The notes below the pieces were generated by a model, which saw nothing but the letters and a program-made list of their open reading frames with translations, did no database searches and was not told where the DNA came from. The translations under genes were made by a program, and so were the position numbers. A stretch of 64,000 bases of DNA from Urophycis tenuis (lineage: Eukaryota; Chordata; Actinopteri; Gadiformes; Phycidae), in NCBI GenBank assembly GCA_036785325.1, contig JAXIVH010000025.1, forward strand, positions 1,571,072 through 1,635,071, read 5' to 3'. The stretch's first letter is position 1, and each line of letters begins with the position of its first letter. Shown here in pieces: positions 1 to 19,500 of the stretch.

Positions 1-10076
<10,076 letters not shown>

Positions 10077-10992
10077 CCTCTCGTCCCGTCCCGTCCACGC
10101 TCATCAGTGGATCATTCCAACACAACACAGTCGTCTCGATTTTTATCCAAATCCCCTTTCATTCCCGATAGAGCACAGCCAGGCGAATGCATAATCCAAA
10201 AAAAGAAACACATACAGAGAAGGGGAAAAAACTGCACACTCACTCACTTACTTTAGCGTTTTATCGCCACACACAGAAACAGTCTCGGATCGAGCCTCTG
10301 GGGCTGATTTAAAGGTGGAGCTTTTGAGTGACGCGCAGCGACACCGGGACGGGCCGCTGGAAGCTTATCCCGGTTAATGCATGTCCGTGGCAAGGGAAGG
10401 TCTACACGTTCAAGAGTATGATCAGCCTCGTGTGGACAATTGTTTGAAAAGCGCTTTCATAAGCATTTATTCAGACTAAAACCTAAGGCGTTCAGCAGAA
10501 CAATTAACTTTTTTTTTTCAATTACATTTTCCTTATCTTCAAACCCAAATCAAATTGACTTTTTATTTAAGGTCGCGCTCCTCTACGGGAGAATCGTAGG
10601 TCTGTTTATACTTCCCACACAAATGTAATTGTTGCTCAACAATTGGTAAAAATCTCCACATCGCACGTCATCTCTGACCCTGCGGATACAACTTGGATTT
10701 GCGAGGTGGAAAATTTAACCTCCAGTGAGACATCTGAATTGGACCAAACCGTGTAATCACTTCTCCACGTAATTGCCAGGGCACACAAACGAGCCCCCCC
10801 CCCCCCCCCCCCCCTAACCATTACGCAGGAATGGCTCATTACCCGCCTCCCTATATAATCTCAAAAGCAAACCAAAGGCAGCCTCTTCCCCTCTTCCCCT
10901 CCTACAGCACGGTGGAACTGTGAAGGCGTGGCCCACCGCCCCCGCCCCCCCCCCCCCACACACACACAGAGACCACCACCGCCGTTCATCCG
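10077..10992. other. Divergent intergenic region between zdhhc8 and the receptor gene
   Basis: The 916 bp separate the zdhhc8 start (minus) from the receptor start (plus). It should hold the zdhhc8 5' untranslated region and at least one promoter. A long C tract lies at about 10795-10814. No other gene is seen. Confidence 0.6.
10852..10858 (+). promoter_or_regulatory. Candidate TATA box for the receptor gene
   Basis: TATATAA lies 135 bp upstream of the receptor ATG in otherwise GC-rich DNA. The position suits a TATA promoter with a 5' leader of roughly 100 bp. This rests on sequence match only. Confidence 0.35.
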
Positions 10993-12072
10993 ATGGACCT
11001 CGACGACATCATCGAGTCCGCCGTCCGCGCCCTCATGTTCCTGGCGGGCATGCTGGGCAACAACTGGCTGGCGCTGCGCTGCCTGCCGGCGCGGCTGTCC
11101 GCCCTGCGCACCAACGACCTGCTCTTCCTCAACCTGGCGGCGTCCAACCTCATCACCAACTACATGGTGGACCTGCCCGACACCATCGCCGACATCGCCG
11201 GCACCTGGTTCCTGGGCGACGCCTACTGCGCCGTCTTCCGCTTCTGCGCCGACCTCTCCAAGACCAGCAGCATCTTCTCCACGCTCTTCATCAGCGTGTA
11301 CTGGTACCAGAAGCTTGTGGGCTCCCTGAAGCGGGGCGGCGGGCCCGTGCAGCTGGACAGCCTGCGCCTGGTGGGCTGGCTGCTGGCCGGCAGCTGGGGC
11401 GTGGCGCTGGTCTTCAGCATGCCCCACTACTTCTATGTGGAGGTGGGGCCCGAGGACGGCGAGGAGGGCGGCGAGGGCGGCGGCGGCGGCGAGAACGGCA
11501 GCTCCCTGGAGTGCCACGACCTGTTCCCCAGCGCGCACGCCAAGCAGACCTACGAGGCGCTGTACCTGACGCTGGCCAACGCCCTGCCGGTGGCCGGCAT
11601 CGTGTACGCCAGCGCGCAGATCGTGGTCACGCTGATGCAGAGCCAGAAGCGCATCCGGGGCCACGGCGCGGCCGCCGGGGGGAACGCCGCTTCCCCCCCC
11701 GAGGAGGGGGGGGACCCGGTGCCGGATCCCACCGCCAACTCCAAAGCCGGCACTGGTGGTGGTGGTGGTGCTGGGGGTGGTGGTGGTGCTGGTGGTGCTG
11801 GTGAGGCCAGGGCGGGCCAGGCGGTGGCCAAGCCCGGCCCGGGCTCCAGTAACCAGGTGCGGGCGGCGAAGAGCGTGGTGGCGGTGGCCAGCGTCTTCGT
11901 GGTGTGCTGGGTGACCCACCTGGTGCTGCGCATCTCCAGCAACATCCAGACCTCCCCGCTGGTGGTGGAGGTGGCCAGCTACATCGCCGCCTCCTACACC
12001 TGCATCATCCCCTACATATTCCTGTACGGCGTGAAGAAGCTGTCTTGCTCCTGCCGCGGGGCGACCCAGTAG
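10993..12072 (+). CDS. Single-exon GPCR resembling V1R/ORA olfactory receptors (class A-related)
   Basis: A 359-codon intron-less gene predicted to span the plasma membrane seven times. Visible features are TM1 with GMLGNN (about 11-30), TM2 with NLAASNLITN (about 45-60), and a cysteine before TM3 (C79) that can pair with C174 in the second extracellular loop. Further features are an N-glycosylation site NGSS (168-171) in that loop, TM6 (about 294-314) and TM7 (about 326-348) with CIIPYIFLYG. The single exon, the glycosylated second loop and the lack of a DRY motif (ISVYWYQKL instead) suggest the fish ORA family, which responds to small odorants. I cannot assign ora1-6, and another rhodopsin-like receptor is possible. 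Two Gly-rich insertions stand out: EGGEGGGGG in loop 2 and an Ala/Gly/Pro stretch at 223-272 in the third intracellular loop. Codon third positions are almost all G or C, unlike the neighbouring DNA. The 422-codon minus-strand frame over it is a shadow of this bias. Confidence 0.75.
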   Translation: MDLDDIIESAVRALMFLAGMLGNNWLALRCLPARLSALRTNDLLFLNLAASNLITNYMVDLPDTIADIAGTWFLGDAYCAVFRFCADLSKTSSIFSTLFISVYWYQKLVGSLKRGGGPVQLDSLRLVGWLLAGSWGVALVFSMPHYFYVEVGPEDGEEGGEGGGGGENGSSLECHDLFPSAHAKQTYEALYLTLANALPVAGIVYASAQIVVTLMQSQKRIRGHGAAAGGNAASPPEEGGDPVPDPTANSKAGTGGGGGAGGGGGAGGAGEARAGQAVAKPGPGSSNQVRAAKSVVAVASVFVVCWVTHLVLRISSNIQTSPLVVEVASYIAASYTCIIPYIFLYGVKKLSCSCRGATQ

Positions 12073-12458
12073 GGGGGGGGAGACCCAGTAGGGCGACCCA
12101 GTAGGGACAGGGAGTACCGGGTCCACCATGACTTCTGGTTCTGACGCACATCCGTCCCTTCACAGAAACACCGTCTGTCCTCTTGGGTTTTGTTTGCGAG
12201 TTTACTTTTTATATTGGAAGGAATATATTTTGAACATTTGGTTGGTATTATCTGTGGCGACCTGCGTGTTCAACTGTTTTTGAGTTGCGGAGTCAACTCT
12301 TGTGAAAGGCGCAAGTGATCATTTATTCATGTTTGTCAACGGGAGAAGAAGAGAAATGTAATGTTTGGCACAAAAGCTTTTTTTCTTCTTCTAGTTTCAA
12401 GGTTGTTTTTTTCTGGCGACATAACAATCAAGAGCGAATGGGCTTATTGAGCTTTTGA

Positions 12459-12464
12459 AATAAA
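12459..12464 (+). other. Candidate polyadenylation signal of the receptor gene
   Basis: AATAAA lies 387 bp after the stop codon on the coding strand. Confidence 0.5.
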
Positions 12465-13058
12465 GTCTTCAGACCCACACACCACCAGTCCACGGCTTGA
12501 GATATTTTGTAAAATAAAAGTCGATATTTATTCAACATCGAGTTTCAAGTGCACAATTTAAAAATAAAGGTCAAGGAGACTCCAACAGGTTGTAATTATC
12601 AACACTCAAAACAGGAAACTTTATACAGAAATGTGGAAAAACAAACAAACAAACAAACAACTTCAAATTGGCGGTATGCCTCATAAGAGGAGCAGAAACT
12701 CACTTGAGAGCTCAACTTGGCGGTCTTCTCAAACATAATCATCTAAATCTATTCACATGGGCACCAGCAATTCATGAGTCACTGTATAGAAAGAATCACT
12801 GTAAAAAAACAAAACAAGGTTGTATATAAAGTCATTGTTGTCCTGCCTGCAATAGCGATTAACATTTGAAATTGCTCTCATGCCATTAAACTATTCTACT
12901 TTTTATTCCTTGTTTCCAATAAATATCAACACTGCAGTCCATTCAAGGATGAAAATCAAAAACATCACCTTGAATCAACACCTTATCGATGTACATTCAT
13001 ACGCACGGCATGAATTTTTTAATGTGGGCTGGTCTGCCTTGAACAATGTTCACGTTCT

Positions 13059-13201
<143 letters not shown>

Positions 13202-13359
13202 TATAAAACTGGATCGCCCCCACAGCCCTTTCAGTGTGCCAACTGAAAACATGACTTGGTCGATTACAACTTAAGCATCTCGGAAATCGCTGTAAAAATG
13301 CAGAGAAAACACTATTAAAAAGTCCTTTGTGCAAGATGTGGTTGACCCATCAAGAACAG

Positions 13360-13365
13360 TTTATT
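13360..13365 (-). other. Candidate polyadenylation signal of nup155
   Basis: TTTATT on the plus strand reads AATAAA on the nup155 strand, about 175 bp past the stop codon. Confidence 0.55.
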
Positions 13366-13428
13366 GTACAGTGAAGACCACCCCGCCATCCCTGGACCCA
13401 GTGGGGTCTTCCCAGCTTGCTTGTTCGG

Positions 13429-13531
13429 CGGGGTGGTGGTGGTGGCGGTAGGGGTGGTGGTGGTGGCGGTGGGGGTGTTGGTGGTGGTGGCGGTGGGGGT
13501 GGTGGTGGTGGTGGCGGTGGGGGTGGCGGCT
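13429..13531. repeat. GGTGGTGGCGGTGG repeat in the nup155 3' untranslated region
   Basis: About 100 bp of GGT/GGC trinucleotide-like repeat begins seven bases past the nup155 stop. In the transcript it is C-rich (CCACCGCC). It would read as poly-proline if the stop were bypassed. Confidence 0.85.
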
Positions 13532-13537
13532 CACCGG

Positions 13538-16500
13538 TCAGTGGACCTTCTGCAGCTTGGACTGCAGGGCCTTGAAGTTGCCGATGGTCTGCTGCAGCGC
13601 GGAGTTGGGGCTGAGGGACTGCAGCTCCACCAGGTAGCCACAGATGTTGTCCAGGCACACGTTGGTGAAGCGCCGCCTGTGGGAGGAGAAGACTGGAGTT
13701 TAGCAGCTGGTTCTAGACCACGTTTTTGCCTCACATTATTGAGCCGACGCTTGTGTCTCAAGTGTAGTGGTACACAGAAAAATCACAAAATGTCACATTT
13801 TTGTAAATTACAAAAAAAAAAAAAAGTGAATTAACAAAAATATTTGCCAATTTTGTATTGTATGTGTAATAAATGTGCAAATAATTATCACGAGAGGCCA
13901 ATATCATATCATGACAACTGCAGAGACAGGAGGGAACCGGTAGAAAATGTCCGTTTAAAAACAATCTAGCTAAGTGACCATTAAGCCCGTGGAACGCGAT
14001 GCGTCTCTGGAGCGTACTGCGATAGAAACTGCAGTACGGCTCCAGCGCTGGGCATTGAAACTTTATTGATTACTAATAAAATACAGAGAAAAAAACACAG
14101 GAGAAAAAAAAAAACAACCACAGAGGGACTCAGAGGCCCAACGACTTTCAGCAAAGCAATCCCTTTGATTAAGCTAAATAATGAGCTTCTGGGTGAGGCC
14201 GGCGGCCCCTGTTCCAGCAGGGGTGCATGAGCGTTAACCCGGCCTAACACACTTTCCCTTCCTTCACTCGCTTCCCGCCAGCCGTGCGTGTCTGTTAGTC
14301 AAAGTCAAAAAGGTCAAAAGTCAAAGTCGCTTTATTGTCAATGTGAGAATCCACAAGTTACACACAGACAATATAGATGGGGTAAAAAAAAAAAAAATTG
14401 ACAAATCATTTGACGAAGCAATCTCTAAAATGGATCGCCCTCCGTCAGAAGTCCCTCCAAACCTCTCGCTGCTGAACCCTGTGTGCCCCCCCCCCCCCAC
14501 CCCCACTCCCACCCCAATTCCAGATGTTTCAGCGGCGGTGGGAGGAGGAGAAGGATCACTCCGGGGGTGGAGGACAGGGCGTGGCCGCGCGGGAGGGGGG
14601 GTGGTTTACCTGTCGAAGGCGGGCACCCTGCTGGGGTCGTCCACGTATCCCGACAGCAGGACGTGGATGCACTCCACCAGGTGAAGGGGCTTCTTCAGCC
14701 GCTGCCAGCAGGGATCCTGCATAGGGGGGGGGGGGGGGCACAATCGTTAGCGAGACTCGTTAGCAAGACTCGTTAGCAAGCGTTAGCCAGACTCATTAGC
14801 AAGCGTTAGCGAGACACGTTAGCAAGCGTTAGCCAGACTCGTTAGCAAGCGGTAGCGAGACTCGTTAGCAAGCGGTAGCGAGACTCATTAGCAAGCGGTA
14901 GCGAGACTCCGCCTTCAAAACTGAAATCCTCAGGAACGGTGACCCCCCCCGAGTGCTTGCGTGAGCACATCGCCACCCTCCCTCCCCCCGGGGGAGGGGG
15001 GGGGGGGGCGTGGCGAAGGGAGTCGTACCCGCGTCTTGAACAGCTGGTCGTAGACGTCGAGGAGCCGCTGCAGCTGCACGCCGATCTCCAGGGTGGTGCC
15101 GATGACGAAGCCCACGTCCCACTGGAGGCGGCAGACCTCCTGCTCCAGGTGCATCACCAGGAACTCTGGGTGACGGGGAGCATTTAGAGACATAATTAAA
15201 ACATTTCAATTAAAGAAAATCACAGTACACCTCGGGGTGAACAACGTGGCCCTCCTCCGCCCCCCCGCGGGATTGAGAGTCAACAAGTTGCTAAAAAGGC
15301 CGGGAAAAAGGCCGTTTAAGTCAATTAGGGAGAACAACCCGCAGTGGCCCGATGGAACTGCACCACAGAGAGATGTGGTCGACGGAATGAATGAAAACGG
15401 GTGACGGGGGATGACACAAGGCAGACACCGGCTGGGGACGCATGCTCACTAGAGTGCGGATGGGGACAGAATTTTTTGTCTGGCCCGCGTCCAACAGAAC
15501 AGTAACCGAACCCGACCCGAGCCCGACAGGCATCAAGCTTTTTTTTTTTTTTTTTGGAGCGCAACATGCGTGGGTTAACGCGTGGGTAAATTAAACATTT
15601 AAAAATCGCGCAGATGTGACCGAGCCCGACCTGAACCCGAGCATAATTTCTAAAATATTTGTCTGAACCCGACCCGTCCATCCTCTGGTGCTCACCGAGG
15701 GGGAAGTACCGGGGCGTCCCAGCGTACAGCTTCCCCAGGGACACCAGCTTCAGGCCCAGGGACCTCATTCTGTCCGGTGGGCTCATGGCCTGGCTGTCTG
15801 CCAGCTCTGCAACAGAGAGGAGAAGAAGCAATGAGTCAACGTTCCCCGGTCCCCCACTTCCCCCCCCCCCCCCCCTTTAAAACCACTACAGTGCAACACA
15901 TCTGAGAAGGAGGGGTCACCTTTGTCCACGATGTCGCGCCACAGCGAGTGGATCAGGATGGTGTCGGAGTAGCCGGCGCAGTGGACGATGGCCAGCTTGC
16001 ACTCGGACAGCTTGAAGTACTCGGCGTAGCCGGCGAACAGCTGGGGAGGAGAGACACGGTCGCCACGGAGACGAACACACCAGTTTGTTAGCACTTCCGT
16101 TGTTGTTGATGATCTGTTTTTGTGTGCAGACTGCGAAGCGTTTTTCCTGGACGCCTCGCTCGCTCTCTCTCTCTTGCTCACCTTAGAGATGTGTATGATC
16201 TCACAATCCAGCTCGGATATGGCCTTCTTCGCTGAAGGATGCTGGGAGTACTGCCTGGCCAACGTCTCCTGGATCTGGGCCTGGATGCGCACCACCTGTC
16301 ACGCGGTCACAGGAGAGAGGAGGGGGCGATGTAGTCAGGAGACGATGATGTCATTATGATAGGACATCATAAATAGTCATTATATCAAAAAAGTGTTTTT
16401 TCAACATTTAGCAGAGCCTTCGCCATAGCAACTGGTAACAGGGAGTTTGAGGTACATGTGTGGACGTTGAGGTTCGAACCCACAACCCTTAAGGCTGGGA

Positions 16501-19500
16501 GTCGAGCACCCCCTGACCACTACACCCCCCCGCCCCACCCTGATCACCGGCCCGCCTACCTCCATCTTCTCCTCCAGCTGGTGGAGGAACTCCCCGTCGG
16601 CGCCCTGCGTGGAGAGGGTGGAGGAGCTCTTGGCGGACAGGATGGCCCTGGAGATGTACTCCAGCCGCTGCTTCAGGGAGATCTCCGCGCTGCGCGGCAC
16701 ACAGTCAACAGTTAGCCACGCGTTCTGTCGCTGCTCACAGAGCCGACAGCCGCTCTGACACATTCAATACCGGTCAAATAACGGGTAAGATTAACTTTAA
16801 TATTTAAACGGGTATTACTCGGTGTACCGTTTTTATGAGCTACAACAAAAACGGAAAAAAACTCGAAAAATCATTAAAATATTATTAAAAAACACATTAG
16901 TGCCAGCCTTTTACAAAAAATGTGCCGCAACACAAGCAACTAATTTGTGAGCGTACAACAACTCGCCTCAGTTTTGCACACAGCGTTGAACACGGCGCGC
17001 GCTTCAAACAAGTTCAATAACACAACACGAAACAACAACACACACAACACAACACAAAGCAATACAAAAACACCTCCAGGGGAAGAGCACCAATCAGAAC
17101 CACCAGACACACACACAGAGGGTCTGGTGGTTTTGATTGGCTCCCTCCCTCCCTGGCGCAGCGCCATGCCGCCGCCTCCTCCTCCTCCTCACCTGCGCAT
17201 CTCGGCCAGGTGCGCCAGGACGTGCGCCGCCTTGCCGAAGTTGCGGCTCTTCTCGTAGTAGCGCCACAGCAGGTCCATGGTGCGCACCTTGCTCTGGTCC
17301 TGCTGGTTCATGCGCTTCAGGTGGTCCTCCAGGTAGGGGGAGTTCACCTGTGCGTGGGGGCGAGGAGAACGGGCCAATCACGATCCAGAGAGGGGGAGAG
17401 GTCGTTAGAATGATGATGATGATTATTATGATGAGGACGATGATGATGATGATGAAGATGAAGATGATTGTTTATTATTTGGGCTATTATTGTCATTTGT
17501 TAGAATTGGCTATAAGTGAGTGAAATGCACTGAGAGTATACGTTTTGAGTTGAAGCCTGCCTCTGCATGAGACTATTTAGAGTTTAGAGCGCTCCTGGTC
17601 TGTTTCTGACCAATCACGGCGTCTCTACTCTGATTGTTCTTCTGATTGGTTCTTGCCTGTCCATCCATCTTGCCTCACAATCACAGGTGTGTGGAACACA
17701 ACACGTTTCAATGGCAGAGAAGCGGAGGGGAGGGGAGGGAGGGAAGGGGGCAGGGCAGAGAGTGTTTGTAGTTTGTCTCATAACATGTTCCAAACCACAG
17801 GGGGGGGGGAAACAAGTGTTTACCTGGAGCAGCTTCTCGGTGAGGTCGGCCTGGATGAGCCAGTTGTACAGGGCGATGTGAAACAGCTCGTCCTGGGACC
17901 TCTGGGCGAGGTGCAGCATCTGTTCAAACTGCAGAGGAAGACGAGAACAAAGAAGCAGAGAGGTTGGGCTTCTGCAAGACGCTTAAAGGGGCGGCCAACA
18001 AAAAAAAAAACGTTTTAAATCATCATGAGCATGTCTTCTGTGATCTTAAGACACAGCGGTCGGGGCCATTTTAGTAATGCGACTGAAATAGAAGCGTGCC
18101 GCAGGAAAAACTTGCTTTAAAAAAAATAAATTAAAAAAATAACGAAATATCACAAAGTGGGCGCGGGCCGTAACCATGGCGATGAGACCTCACGTCGTCG
18201 GCCTTCAACTCCACAACGATCCAGTTTGAGCCCAAGCAGGTTAACCCTTCACAGGGCACGCCAGACACACACACACACACGCGCGCGCGCGCCGCGGCCT
18301 CCCTTTAGCACTCACGTGGGCGGTGGCGTCCTCGTTGCTGAGCATGTTGGGGTCGGAGGTCATGACAGGGGGCCCCGGCTGCTTTGGCACGCTGGGGGAC
18401 TGGGGGGCCGCCTTGCTGTGGGTCACCAGCTCCTGCATGGTGTCTGTGATGCACTTGTAGCACAGCAGCCTGCGGTGGGTTGGGACCGGGGTCAGAGGTC
18501 AGCGGGTTCTGCGCCACAATACAGTGTTTGACTTTTTCGTGAAAAGCAGTGTGAGGGCACTGCTGGACAGCAAAACATAAGGGTTGTAGTTATAAACTAC
18601 TACTGCAGGTTAATGCATTTGTAAAACGATTCCCATCGTTAGCACTTATGTGAATGTGTATCTCAACGAAACAAAACGAGTCTGTTGAGGTCGATGTTGT
18701 CACCTCTCCTGGAAGGCCAGGTGACCCGCGCGGTCCTCCTCCGGCTCCCCGTTCTTGTAGAAGTGCGGCCCCAGGCCCTGGGGGTCCTTCTTCTCCGCCG
18801 CCGTCAGACACAGCTCCAGCACGCCCTCGTAGAAACGCACTGGGGGGGAGAGGGGGGGGTGCATAGCGTTAGCACGCGCCACACACCTGAGAACGCCTGT
18901 GATCCAGTCTGTACTGTGAGCAGCCAGTGGCGTGACTGAGTGGGTGAGTGAGTGAGTGTGTCCCTCACCCTGTCTGTACTGTGCGCAGACCAGTGGCATG
19001 ACTGAGTGAGTGACTGAGTGAGTGATTGTGTCCCTCACCCTGTCTGTACTGTGCGCAGACCAGTGGCGTGATTGAGTGACTGAGTGAGTTGGTGAGTGTG
19101 TCCCTAACCCTGTCGGTACTGTGCGCAGACCAGTGGCGTGATTGAGTGAGTGGGTGAGTGAGTGAGTGTGTCCCTCACCCTGTCTGTACTGTGCGCAGAC
19201 CAGTGGCGTGATTGAGTGACTGAGTGAGTTGGTGAGTGTGTCCCTAACCCTGTCGGTACTGTGCGCAGACCAGTGGCGTGACTGAGTGAGTGACTGAGTG
19301 AGTGAGTGTGTCCCTCACCCTGTCTGTACTGTGCGCAGACCAGTGGCGTGATTGAGTGACTGAGTGAGTGGGTGAGTGTGTCCCTAACCCTGTCTGTACT
19401 GGGAGCAGACCAGTGGCGTGACTGAGTGAGTGACTGAGTGGGTGAGTGAGTGAGTGTGTCCCTCACCCTGTCTGTATTGGGAGCAGACCAGTGGCGTGAC

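Noticed and set aside
10861..12129. 422-codon minus-strand open frame over the receptor gene
   Set aside because: A shadow of the GC-rich third codon positions of the plus-strand receptor. It has no domain and is full of His/Ala/Gly/Val.
13364..13834. 156-codon plus-strand frame with valine-rich repeat
   Set aside because: Antisense of the last nup155 exon and its GGT repeat.
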